DNA of 64,000 nt from contig JAQWWH010000005.1 in the NCBI GenBank assembly GCA_029255105.1, forward strand, positions 1-64,000, given 5' to 3'. Positions 36,337-45,113 of the stretch are shown piece by piece. The translations under genes were made by a program, and so were the position numbers. Within the stretch, counting starts at the first letter, position 1. Each line of letters begins with the position of its first letter. This DNA comes from Flavimaricola sp. GTDB taxonomy: Bacteria > Pseudomonadota > Alphaproteobacteria > Rhodobacterales > Rhodobacteraceae. Below the pieces are notes generated by a model. It was not told where the DNA came from. It saw only the letters and a list, made by a program, of their open reading frames with translations, and made no database searches.

Positions 36337-38577
36337 ATGGCTTTGGACAACACCCCCAAGCGCGTCTTCAAGGTGGTCGGAACCCGGCCCCCGCGCCCCG
36401 ACGGGATCGACAAGGTAACGGGGCGCGCCCTTTACGGTGCCGATGTTTCTGCCCCCGGTATGCTGACCGCCCATATCCTGCGCAGCCCGCACGCCCATGC
36501 CGAAATCGTGTCGATCGACACCTCGGCCGCCGAGGCCTTGTCAGGCGTCAAGGCTGTCGTCACGGCCAAGGATTTTGCTCCGCAGGACGACGACTTTCTC
36601 ATGGACGTCCTCGACAATTGCATGGCGCGCGACAAGGTGCTGTATGACGGCCATGCCGTCGTTGCCGTTGCAGCGACAAACTCTGCCATTGCCAAGGCGG
36701 CGTTGAAGCTGATCAAGGTGACCTACAAGGCCCTGCCGCATGTGACCGACGTGGACGCGGCGATGACGCTGGACGCCCCGGTGGTGCAAGAGGGTCGTAG
36801 CCTTGAAACGGTGCCCGAAGGCATGTCCCAGAACGTCACTAGCCATTGCGAGTTTGGCCATGGCGATCTGGATGCCGGTTTCCAGAAGGCCGATGTGGTG
36901 GTCGAGCGCAGCTTTACCACGGCGGCCACCCATCAGGGCTATATTGAGCCGCACGCCTGCCTCGCCTCTATGACGGCGGACGGAAAGGCGGACCTTTGGT
37001 GCTGCACACAAGGACAGTACAATGTCCGCGACCTCTGCTCTGCCGCGCTGGGCATGGAGGGGAGCCAGCTGCGTGTGACCGCCTCTGAGATTGGTGGCGG
37101 CTTTGGCGGCAAGACGACGGTGTTTATCGAACCGGTCGCCCTCGCCCTGTCGCGCAAGGCGGGCCGCCCGGTCAAGATCGTGATGTCGCGGGATGAGGTG
37201 TTCCGGGCGACCGGTCCAACAGTGTCCTCCTCGATCGACGTCAAGATCGGGATGACCCGAGACGGACGCATCACGGCGGGCGAAGCGCATCTGCGCTATT
37301 CCGGCGGGGCCTTTCCATGCGGAACCGTCGACATGGGCGCGCAGGCGGCTTTTGCGGCCTATGACCTTCAGGCGGTTCGCACCCTTGGCTACAACGCCCT
37401 GACCAACCGCCCCAAAGAGGCGGCCTATCGGGCCCCCGGTGCGCCGCAAGCGATCTATGCGGTCGAAAGCGTGGTGGACGAGCTTTGCCAACAGCTTGGC
37501 CTTGATCCGCTGGAGGTGCGGCTGAAAAACGCCGCGCGCAAGGGGACACGGTCGTCCTACGGCCCAACCTTTGAGGACATCGGCCTTGTCGCCACGCTAG
37601 AGGCCGCAAAGGCCCACCCCCACTATTCGGCTCCCTTGGCCGAAGGGCAGGGGCGGGGTCTGTCGGCGGGCTTCTGGTTCAACTTTGGCGGCAACACCTG
37701 CGTGACGTTGAACGTCAATACAGACGGCACGGTGGGTGTGACCGAGGGCAACCCCGATATCGGCGGCTCTCGGGCCGCGATCAGCCAGATGGCGGCGGAA
37801 GAGCTTGGCATTCCTTATGACAAGATCCGAACCATCATCGCGGACACAAGTGCGCTGGGCCATAATGACGTGACAGACGGCAGCCGGGTGACGTTCTCGG
37901 TTGGTCTGGCGACGATCAAGGCGGCTCAGGACGCGATTGCCAAGATGTGCAGCCGCGCGGCCCAGATCTGGGGCATCGACGAAGAGGCGGTTGTCTGGAA
38001 AGACGGCGCAGCCGAACCCGCCGGCCCCAACGCGGGGAAATTCCCGCCCATGTCGCTGGCCGAGATTGCCGCCGTGTCCTTTAACACCGGCGGGCCGATT
38101 GCGGGCCATCACGAATTCAACGCCGATGGTGCGGGGGTGAGCTTTGGTGTCCACCTTGTTGATGTGGAGGTGGACAAGGAAACGGGCGCAACCAAGGTAC
38201 TGCGCTACACCGTGTTCCAGGACGCGGGCAAGGCGGTGCACCCGTCCTACGTTGAGGGCCAGATGCAGGGTGGGGCGGTGCAGGGCATCGGCTGGGCCCT
38301 GAATGAGGAATACATCTACGGCGAGGATGGGCGTTTGCAAAACCCCGGTTTCCTTGACTACCGGGTCCCCGTCGCCTCTGACCTGCCCCCCATCGAGACG
38401 GTAATCCTTGAGATCCCGAACCCGGGCCACCCCTACGGCGTGCGCGGGGTTGGCGAGACGCCGATCGTGCCGCCGCTGGCCGCCTTGTCGAATGCGGTTT
38501 CACGGGCCATTGGCACGCGGATGAGCAGCCTGCCGATGTCGCCGCCCCGCATCCTCAAAGCGCTGAGCAAGGGGTGA
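36337..38577 (+). CDS. Molybdenum hydroxylase large subunit (CoxL-like)
   Basis: This 746-residue molybdopterin-cytosine-dinucleotide subunit has the two family domains, with GGGFGGKTTVFIEPVALAL near residue 254 and the conserved catalytic Glu in RGVGETPIVPP (residue 707). The active-site loop near residue 364 reads AYRAPGAPQA; true CO dehydrogenase form I has a Cys-containing AYRCSFR and form II AYRGAGR, so this is not a CO dehydrogenase. It probably hydroxylates an aldehyde, heterocycle or aromatic acid. It is followed by a MoaD-like gene. The substrate is unknown. Confidence 0.9.
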   Translation: MALDNTPKRVFKVVGTRPPRPDGIDKVTGRALYGADVSAPGMLTAHILRSPHAHAEIVSIDTSAAEALSGVKAVVTAKDFAPQDDDFLMDVLDNCMARDKVLYDGHAVVAVAATNSAIAKAALKLIKVTYKALPHVTDVDAAMTLDAPVVQEGRSLETVPEGMSQNVTSHCEFGHGDLDAGFQKADVVVERSFTTAATHQGYIEPHACLASMTADGKADLWCCTQGQYNVRDLCSAALGMEGSQLRVTASEIGGGFGGKTTVFIEPVALALSRKAGRPVKIVMSRDEVFRATGPTVSSSIDVKIGMTRDGRITAGEAHLRYSGGAFPCGTVDMGAQAAFAAYDLQAVRTLGYNALTNRPKEAAYRAPGAPQAIYAVESVVDELCQQLGLDPLEVRLKNAARKGTRSSYGPTFEDIGLVATLEAAKAHPHYSAPLAEGQGRGLSAGFWFNFGGNTCVTLNVNTDGTVGVTEGNPDIGGSRAAISQMAAEELGIPYDKIRTIIADTSALGHNDVTDGSRVTFSVGLATIKAAQDAIAKMCSRAAQIWGIDEEAVVWKDGAAEPAGPNAGKFPPMSLAEIAAVSFNTGGPIAGHHEFNADGAGVSFGVHLVDVEVDKETGATKVLRYTVFQDAGKAVHPSYVEGQMQGGAVQGIGWALNEEYIYGEDGRLQNPGFLDYRVPVASDLPPIETVILEIPNPGHPYGVRGVGETPIVPPLAALSNAVSRAIGTRMSSLPMSPPRILKALSKG

Positions 38578-38581
38578 GAGT

Positions 38582-38827
38582 ATGGTGGCGGTCACGATCT
38601 GGGGGTCCTTGCGCCGGTTTACCGACGGCAAGTCACCCGTTGACGTGGACGCCACCAATTTCAAAGAGCTTCTGGACCGGCTTTCGGAAGAGTATCCCGG
38701 TCTGAAACCACAGATCGAGCGCGGGGTTTCCCTCGCGCTCGATGGACGGATCTACCGCGAGGCCTGGTTCACCAAGATCGGACCAGACAGCGAGGTCATC
38801 CTGATGCCCTATATGGCCGGTGGGTAG
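38582..38827 (+). CDS. MoaD/ThiS-like ubiquitin-fold protein
   Basis: This 81-residue protein has the beta-grasp pattern of MoaD/ThiS sulfur carriers: an initial strand VAVTIWGSL, a helix near residues 27-37 (FKELLDRLSEE), a later strand VILMPYMAG, and a terminal Gly-Gly that is the site of activation as thiocarboxylate. It starts five bases after the molybdenum subunit stop, so it is probably co-expressed and may help supply sulfur for the cofactor. No partner activating enzyme is adjacent. Confidence 0.8.
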   Translation: MVAVTIWGSLRRFTDGKSPVDVDATNFKELLDRLSEEYPGLKPQIERGVSLALDGRIYREAWFTKIGPDSEVILMPYMAGG

Positions 38828-38995
38828 GGCTCTCGTCGGTGCTTCATCTGGCAACTGGCGACGCAATGACAGCTGGTGCCCCGGGCGATCTGACGGGCAT
38901 TCGTCCCATCCCCTTCCCAGCGTTTCGCAATCAACAAGCGAGCCTACTTAAAATGTCGCCGCCGAAGGTTGGCCCCTTTCAAGGTAGGCCAGCGA

Positions 38996-39544
38996 TCACC
39001 GATCAGCGCCTTTCCAATTGACCGGGGTCACGTAAACTATGTCGTCGCCGACACTGACCATGACATCGCCTTCCTGAATGTTGACCTGCAACTTCATCGC
39101 GCGACTTGCAAGTTTGCCCAATGCACTGGTGTCCTCATCGGAAAGACCAAAGACCTGAAGGTTGTCGAACCGGGTGGTGCTGTTCCTGATTTTGTCCCAC
39201 CAAATGTCAGCCGTCCTGCCGCCGTAGGCATAGATGATCACCTCTTTGGATTTGCCGCAGGACTGGCGAACGACTTTCTCACTCGGCAGCCCGAGCGCGA
39301 CCCATAACTCAAGCTCTCCACTCAAACTTTTCTGCCAGATGTCCGGCTCGTCGTCCGTTGAAAGGCCGCGGGTCATTTCCAGATGCTCATGGGCATTCAG
39401 CGCAAAGGCCAGAACGCGCACCATCAAGCGTTCATCCGTCTCAGAGGGATGTTTGGCAACGGTCAGTTTGTGGGTCTCATAGTAATGACGATCCATGTCC
39501 GAGACCGAAATCTCAACTTTATAGATCGTGGAATTCTGCGCCAT
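38996..39544 (-). CDS. yaeQ: YaeQ family protein
   Basis: This 182-residue protein matches YaeQ almost throughout: TIYKVEISVSDMDRHYY at the start, AKHPSETDERLMVRVLAFAL near residue 32, and WVALGLPSEKVVRQSCGKSK in the middle. YaeQ has a PD-(D/E)XK nuclease-like fold, and the family's role is not established. The frame is longer, but the ATG at 39544 matches the family start. It is separated by 256 bases from the divergent oxygenase gene. Confidence 0.9.
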   Translation of the reverse strand: MAQNSTIYKVEISVSDMDRHYYETHKLTVAKHPSETDERLMVRVLAFALNAHEHLEMTRGLSTDDEPDIWQKSLSGELELWVALGLPSEKVVRQSCGKSKEVIIYAYGGRTADIWWDKIRNSTTRFDNLQVFGLSDEDTSALGKLASRAMKLQVNIQEGDVMVSVGDDIVYVTPVNWKGADR

Positions 39545-39800
39545 GCTGTGCCCCGGGATAGCAAAGTTGCCGATGCCTAAAGCGTCTACCGGCTTTGTGA
39601 AAGAACATAAGTAGACCCCCGAAGAATGAGCCCTTTCAGGGGGCGTCTGGTTGCGCATCGTAGCAGCGGTTCACGGCCATTTTGCGCGGACCCACTTTGG
39701 CCTGTCGAAATGCTGGAATGCGTCCTTTCGTGGTCGAAAACGAGCGAGCACGCCTCTGGCCCACGACCTCAAAATGACATTGCCAAGTGGGAGAGCGACA

Positions 39801-40643
39801 ATGGATTTCATCAGTTTCGATTTGATCGACTACGACCGTTTTCCGATCAACCAGCCAGGACCCGAGCGTGATGCATTGATCGAACGGGTCCGGGCGGAGC
39901 TTGCCGACGACGGTTGCGCCGTGCTCAAGCACTTTCTGACCGCTCAGGGTGTTGCGGCGCTTGTGTCCGAGGCCGATGGTGTCGCGCCCAAGGGGCACCG
40001 TAGCTTTAACCGGACCAACGCCTATTTTACGAAAGACGATCCTAGCCTGCCTGCAAGCGATCCACGGCGCCAATTTTTTGATCGGTCCAATGCCTTTGTG
40101 CCCGCGGACAATTTCTGCAAAGATGGTCCTCTTCGTAAGATACATGACAGCTTGGGTTTTGACGGATTTATCCAGGACTGCCTTGAGGAACCCAAGTTCC
40201 ATCGATACGCCGATCCGCTTGCCGACGTGATCGTGAACCTTGCCGAAGAGGGCAATGGCTTTCCCTGGCATTTCGATACCAACAACTTCACTGTGACAAT
40301 CGCCATCCAGAATGCGGAGGCGGGTGGTGCATTTGAATATGCCCCCCACATCAGAAAGGGCGACGAGAATTTCGCCGAGGTTGCGCGGGTGCTGGACGGG
40401 ACGTCGGACCTGATAAAGGTGCTCAACCTCGAACCCGGGGATCTTCAGATTTTCCGAGGGCGCTATTCTCTGCATCGGGTGGCGCCGCTTGTCGGATCGC
40501 GGCCGCGCTACGTCGCCATCTTTTCCTATGTCGAAGAGGCGAACATGGTCGACGCGCCGGAACGGACCTTGCAGCTTTACGGGCGTACCCTGCCTATTCA
40601 TCATGAACGGGCCGGGCAGAGGGCCGACGCCTACCTCGACTAG
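39801..40643 (+). CDS. 2-oxoglutarate/Fe(II)-dependent oxygenase-like protein (ArpA-like)
   Basis: This 280-residue protein has a double-stranded beta-helix with the metal motif in PWHFDTNNFTVTIAIQN near residue 157 (His-x-Asp) and the distal His in YSLHRVAPL near residue 232, with the Arg in SRPRYVAIFSY binding 2-oxoglutarate. It resembles the ArpA-like branch of 2OG oxygenases. I chose the ATG at 39801, which has GGGAGAG eight bases upstream; an ATG at 39774 lacks a site. The substrate is unknown. Confidence 0.82.
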   Translation: MDFISFDLIDYDRFPINQPGPERDALIERVRAELADDGCAVLKHFLTAQGVAALVSEADGVAPKGHRSFNRTNAYFTKDDPSLPASDPRRQFFDRSNAFVPADNFCKDGPLRKIHDSLGFDGFIQDCLEEPKFHRYADPLADVIVNLAEEGNGFPWHFDTNNFTVTIAIQNAEAGGAFEYAPHIRKGDENFAEVARVLDGTSDLIKVLNLEPGDLQIFRGRYSLHRVAPLVGSRPRYVAIFSYVEEANMVDAPERTLQLYGRTLPIHHERAGQRADAYLD

Positions 40644-40834
40644 GGGCGTGGCCGTTCGCCCTCACGGGCGGCGTCGGGCCCTTGGATTGGCCCCAGCATA
40701 GCCTCGAGCAGCTCGAAACCGATCGGCTTGGCATTCTTGCGTAGCATCTTTTCGGGATCGATCCAGCGTTCGAGCCAGAGCCCGTCCAAGTTCGTGAGGA
40801 AAATCACCGCCAGCACCTCTGGCGACACCGGAAA
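40640..40834 (-). pseudogene. Possible TetR-family C-terminal remnant
   Basis: About 64 codons, beginning around FPVSPEVLAVIFLTNLDG, look like the C-terminal helices of TetR-family regulators (the DGLWLERWIDPEKMLRKN stretch). There is no DNA-binding domain upstream: the open frame runs into non-coding-like sequence and then into the tRNA gene. Its stop overlaps that of the convergent oxygenase gene. It is likely a truncated remnant, but a chance frame cannot be excluded. Confidence 0.35.
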
Positions 40835-41034
40835 TTCGATTTGCGCGGATCGTGGCGGCCACCCGGCCTTGGAACCTTTAGCACCAAAGCCGGTGCCCGG
40901 TCTGAACTTCGGGGTGGCGACGAGTCTCGTCCGAAGGCGCGATGCATGAACGCGCCCGAAGGCGCACCACAACCGTTTGAGACTTCGAAAGAAGTCGGCA
41001 AACAATATGGATGGTCTGGTTCCCAAAGGAACAC

Positions 41035-41109
41035 TGGCTGGGGCGGTAGGATTCGAACCTACGGTACACGGTACCAAAAACCGATGCCTTACCACTTGGC
41101 CACGCCCCA
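41035..41109 (-). tRNA. tRNA-Gln (TTG anticodon)
   Basis: On the minus strand the seven-base acceptor arm TGGGGCG pairs with CGCCCCA, followed by G and an encoded CCA (41037-41035). The T arm has GGTTCGAATCC, and the D arm has GCCAAGTGGTAAGGC. The anticodon loop TTTTGGT holds TTG (41077-41075), reading CAA/CAG codons. Overlapping open frames are not genes. Confidence 0.97.
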
Positions 41110-41174
41110 GTAGTGAGCGGCTGAATACTTGGGTTGATCGGGGTGATCAAGCCCTGCAATGCCAAAAAAGACAG

Positions 41175-42504
41175 CTACTCATTCGGCGCGTCTGGGCGCA
41201 GCAGATCCTCGTTGGTTTCGGCGGCTCTTTCGGCTTCGATGATCTTGTCGAGTTCGGATTCTATATTGTCGGCGACATGGGCCGAAGCTGCTGGTTCGGA
41301 CTGTGGACTCGGGGGGGTACTGGTCGGTTTGCGCTGGGCCTCGGGGGGATTGCCGGACAGGTTCAGTCGGTAGCTTTTTTCGGGCAGGGTGAGGCCCGTG
41401 CCCTCGATGGCCAGCTTCACGGCACGCAGCGCCTCGCCGCGGGCGAGCACCATAGAGGTCGCGCTCTGGTCGATCCATCCGGTCACGATCAGTTCTATCC
41501 CGGCATCGTTAAAGTCCGAGATCCAGGTCACCGCGGCCGGGGCATCAAGGACAAAGGGCAAATCCTGAACGGTCCTGGCCGCCAGATCCCTGACAAAGCT
41601 CAAGTCGGCCTCCATCGGGATGGTGATGGTGAACTTGAACCGCCGTTCCGCGTTTTGCGAGTAGTTGACGATACGGCTTTTGAAGACGGTCGAGTTGGGG
41701 ATGCGAATCTGGTTCCCGTCAAAGCTCATCAAAATGGTGGCCCGGCTTGTCAGCCGGATAACCTTGCCCTCGTCTCCGTTGATTTCGATGGTGTCATTGG
41801 GGCCAAAAGGCTGCCGGATGCGAAAGCATGATCGAGGCAATGTAATTCTCGACCGTGTCCCGCACCGCAAAGCCAAATGCCAGACCGACGATCCCAGCGG
41901 CACCAAGAATGGTTCCCAACAGCGCCGAGGCGTTGAGAATGTCGAGGGCGACGACCATGGCAATGACCACAAAGACGATCATGATTATCTGCCTGTAAAG
42001 GTCAGCAATGAAAAGGTTCGGGGCGATCCTGTTCCAAGGTTGGCGGCGGCTGGAAATAAGCCACCCGATCGAAGAGATGGACACGAACACTGCCGCAGAA
42101 ATCAGCACGAGCGGAAGGATCGTTATCAACTGCTCAAGCCGCGCTTGGAACCTGCCGATGGCCGGGTTCAGGCGGCGGACAATGTCGGTGGTCTCGGTCA
42201 CCTCGTTCTTGATCGCAACGACGTTTTCGATGCGGGTGACAAGGCTGGTCAATCCGCTGGCCTCGGTTGCCGAAGCGGTGGTGCCACGTAGGGTCACAAT
42301 CCCTTCGGCGACGGTGACGGTTACATCCTCGTAGCCGCCAAGTTCTGCCAGGATTTCGCGGATGCGGACGGCGATTGCGGCATCCGTGGCGGCGTCGCTA
42401 ACGGCCGTGATCGTGCCATTGGTTCCGGTGGTGCCTTCCTGAGAGGCGCCGGGTCCGGCAATCGACACAGCGACGATCAGAAAGATTAGCCGGACAAGGG
42501 ACAT
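41175..42504 (-). pseudogene. BON-domain MscS-type mechanosensitive channel, frameshifted
   Basis: The combined frames would encode about 443 residues: signal peptide (MSLVRLIFLIVAVSIAG), BON domain (about residues 38-105, LRGTTASATEASGL), three to four membrane segments, the pore helix region ending in VGLAFGFAVRDTVENYIA, and the cytoplasmic MscS beta domain (IRQPFGPNDTIEINGDEGKV). At about 41820 the frame changes: one extra base after the IASIMLS segment shifts the first frame to a stop 8 codons later, while the second carries the rest without loss. The span is 1330 bases, one more than a multiple of three. It could be a recent pseudogene or a sequencing error. An unmutated copy would release solutes under osmotic downshock. 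Confidence 0.8.
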
Positions 42505-42589
42505 GGGCACGCAATCTTGGGACTGATTTCAAATCCATCCTAGTCCCCGGCGCTGTCCAGCGCCAAGGGCTATATCGCGTGGGACCGCA

Positions 42590-44281
42590 TCAGGAGTTGA
42601 CCTGTTCCCTCAGGATCGAGGCGGTGATCGACAGCATCAGGTAGAGGCCCGCAAAAATGAGAAAGGCCACCACGGTGTTTTCGAAGGCGCGTGGATATGT
42701 CGCTTCGTCAGGCGCCGTCGGCACTACACCCAAGGACAGGTAGCGCACCTGGCGGTTCGCCTCGATCTGGGCCGCTTCCATCTGTTGCAGGGCCTGTTGG
42801 ACCAGCACGGTCTGGAAAGTGTAGTTCTCTTCGGCCAGCCGCAATTCGGTGTTCTTGGCCGCAAGCGAATCGCCGGTTGCGTTGGCCATGGTCATTTCGT
42901 TCCGCAGGTCCGCAATCAGTGTCTCGATCCCTGTGATCTGGGCGCGAAGGGCATTGACCTGCGCCTCTACCGGGCGGGACACATTGAGCCGCGTCTGAAG
43001 TTCAAGCTGCAACTGCTGACGCTGTGACTCGAGCGTTGAAATCTGTTGTGTACGGGCAGCGGTTTCACCGACGGGATCGATTTGCTGGACGTCTTGCTGG
43101 ATTTGCAGCCAGGCCGCCAGCGCTTCGGCGCGACGCCGTTCCGCCGCTTCATAGCTGGTGCGGGCGCCGGACATCTGGTCTTCGCGCAGGCGCTGCGTCA
43201 GCTGGTCGACCTGCTCTTCGGCATAGCCGATCAACGCCTCAGAGAATTGCTGACTCAGCGCGGGATCCGGGGCGATGACCTCCATCTTGAGGATGCCCTC
43301 TGTCGGGTCATAGCTGATACGGATATGGTCCTGATATAGACCGTAGGCCGCCTCGTTCGTGGCATCCGCTGGTAGCCGTTGGATCGGATCGATCTGGGGA
43401 TCGCTGAACGCGGCCTTGAACTGATGTTCCTCGTCCAGTCGCGCAAGGGCCGCACGAGAGGTCAGGTAGGATTGCACCGTTATGCTGTCTTGCTGGGTCG
43501 CCATTGAGGTGCCCGCGAATAGCCCGCCAAGGCCCGCCGCCGCTGCGGATTCGGCCTGCTGTATGACGAATTCCGACTTTGTCGCATACATGGGGGTCGC
43601 GACATAGTTGAAGTAGTAGCCGACCAGAATTGTCGGCAGCATCACGAAGAACGCCAGACGGCTGAGCAGCATCATAGACTTTTTGCGCCGCCGCTTTGCC
43701 ATGTCGCGTTGGATCTGCATGATCTCGTTCGCGCGCCGGTCGGCTGGGGCCATCCTCTCGGTCGAGGGAAGGTTGGACTTGCCCATTTTCATCGTTTGCG
43801 GAAGCTGGACCTTGTTTGCCCCCTCTGCATCTGCTGCGGGCGCCTCATCGGGCGGGACGACCAGTTCCAGCACGTTGGAGCGTTTGAACGGATCAATCCC
43901 CCGGGCGCGCAACTGGCGCACCGCGTCAAAGTCCGACGTGACGGCGAGCCCATGCTTTTGAGCGATACGGCGTGCCATGCGAAGTTGACGGCCGGTCAGA
44001 CCTTCCCGACGCAGGCTGTCGATGTCCTGTTCGGCCGCAACGGTCTGCGGTGACGACACATCGATCGGTGACTCAAGTAGGACTGGGGCCGGGTCCTGTG
44101 GTGCCGTGAAAACGTCACCAACTGCGCGCTGCCGCCGGCCCGATTGGTTGACGGCCATCGGCATCTCTTGAACCTCGGGCATCTCGGTCTCGTCGACCGA
44201 TGCAGCCTGGGACGACATGCCTGTTGTCAGGGATTCGTTCCGGCGAATGCGAAATTTGCGGGCTTTAGGCTTCGTAGTCAT
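42590..44281 (-). CDS. kpsE: Capsule export inner-membrane polysaccharide copolymerase (KpsE-like)
   Basis: This 563-residue protein has two membrane segments flanking a periplasmic domain (first near residue 215, last near residue 540), with long coiled-coil predictions between. The ATPMYATKSEFVIQQ segment follows the first membrane helix as in KpsE/Wzc-like proteins. It links the ABC exporter to the outer-membrane channel in capsule export. Compared with usual KpsE proteins (around 380 residues) it carries an extra N-terminal cytoplasmic region of about 200 residues, Pro/Arg rich. The ATG at 44281 lies 17 bases inside the kpsT 3' end. Confidence 0.85.
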   Translation of the reverse strand: MTTKPKARKFRIRRNESLTTGMSSQAASVDETEMPEVQEMPMAVNQSGRRQRAVGDVFTAPQDPAPVLLESPIDVSSPQTVAAEQDIDSLRREGLTGRQLRMARRIAQKHGLAVTSDFDAVRQLRARGIDPFKRSNVLELVVPPDEAPAADAEGANKVQLPQTMKMGKSNLPSTERMAPADRRANEIMQIQRDMAKRRRKKSMMLLSRLAFFVMLPTILVGYYFNYVATPMYATKSEFVIQQAESAAAAGLGGLFAGTSMATQQDSITVQSYLTSRAALARLDEEHQFKAAFSDPQIDPIQRLPADATNEAAYGLYQDHIRISYDPTEGILKMEVIAPDPALSQQFSEALIGYAEEQVDQLTQRLREDQMSGARTSYEAAERRRAEALAAWLQIQQDVQQIDPVGETAARTQQISTLESQRQQLQLELQTRLNVSRPVEAQVNALRAQITGIETLIADLRNEMTMANATGDSLAAKNTELRLAEENYTFQTVLVQQALQQMEAAQIEANRQVRYLSLGVVPTAPDEATYPRAFENTVVAFLIFAGLYLMLSITASILREQVNS

Positions 44282-44918
44282 AGAGCTGCTTGGCCTCTTC
44301 CAGTGTGTCGAACATGTGAATGCGTCCATCGCGCAGGACTGCGGCAGAGCGGGCAAACCGCTCGAGCGTGCCGGGCAAATGGGAGACGATGATAACGGTT
44401 GTTGTTTCAAGCCGCTCGCGCAGCAGCTGTCCGGCCTTGCGATTGAACTCGGGATCTGTCGTGGCGGGCATCCCCTCGTCGATCAGGTAGATGTCGAAAT
44501 CCAGCGCCAGCATCAGGGCAAAGGACAGCCTTGCCCGCATCCCTTGGCTGTGGGTGCCAACGGGCATGTCGAAGTATTCGCCAATACCGCAAAGCCAGCG
44601 GCAAAAGCTTTCGACGTAATCGGGGTCGAGGCCATAAAGACGGGCGATGTAGCGGCTGTTTTCCCGGGCGGTGTGCCGGGTAACGAGGCCGCCCATGAAG
44701 CCAAGCGGAAACGAGATCCGGGATTTCCGGATAATGTGCCCTTCGTCGGGCTTCTCAAGCCCAGCCATCATGTTGATGAGGGTCGTCTTGCCAGTACCGT
44801 TGGGCGCCAGAATGCCGACAGAATTGCCAAGCTCAACCCGGAAGGAGGCCTGATCAAGGATCACCTTCCTTCTTGAACCGGTCCAAAAAGACTTACTGAC
44901 ATTCACAAACTCGAGCAT
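44265..44918 (-). CDS. kpsT: Capsule export ABC transporter ATP-binding protein (KpsT-like)
   Basis: This 217-residue ATPase has Walker A GILAPNGTGKTTLINMM near residue 34, a signature region SQGMRARLSFALML near residue 123 and Walker B FDIYLIDEGM. The short length and signature match KpsT-type polysaccharide exporters. It is followed by kpsE. No kpsM-type permease gene is adjacent, so the membrane partner must be elsewhere. Confidence 0.88.
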   Translation of the reverse strand: MLEFVNVSKSFWTGSRRKVILDQASFRVELGNSVGILAPNGTGKTTLINMMAGLEKPDEGHIIRKSRISFPLGFMGGLVTRHTARENSRYIARLYGLDPDYVESFCRWLCGIGEYFDMPVGTHSQGMRARLSFALMLALDFDIYLIDEGMPATTDPEFNRKAGQLLRERLETTTVIIVSHLPGTLERFARSAAVLRDGRIHMFDTLEEAKQLYDYEA

Positions 44919-45007
44919 TGCTCACTTTCCGGTACTGCTCTGGCCCCGCCTTATCGACGTCTTCGTACGGACCGTTCCGGTTTTTCCTAGAGAGACATTA
45001 TGGCCAA

Positions 45008-45090
45008 ATGGTGCCCAAAACGATAATTTTTGGACAATCGCCGATCCAGAGGTGCATTGACCTTGGATCGACGCAGTTTTTTGGCACCAT
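45008..45090. repeat. Nested inverted repeats upstream of kpsT
   Basis: Outer arms ATGGTGCC-C-AAAAC (45008-45021) and GTTTTTTGGCACCAT (45076-45090) are nearly perfect inverted copies. Inside, CGATCCA (45042-45048) pairs with TGGATCG (45064-45070). It lies between the nhaA stop and the kpsT start, in the promoter region of kpsTE. A regulator site or a terminator for nhaA is possible. Confidence 0.5.
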
Positions 45091-45113
45091 ATCCGCCCTT
45101 GGGCGTAGTGAGA

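Noticed and set aside
36337-38577. Aerobic CO dehydrogenase
   Set aside because: The active-site loop lacks the Cys-containing form I signature and does not match form II, so only a generic molybdenum hydroxylase is supported.
40878-41165. Open frames across the tRNA-Gln gene
   Set aside because: The tRNA fold is unambiguous and the frames have no coding features.
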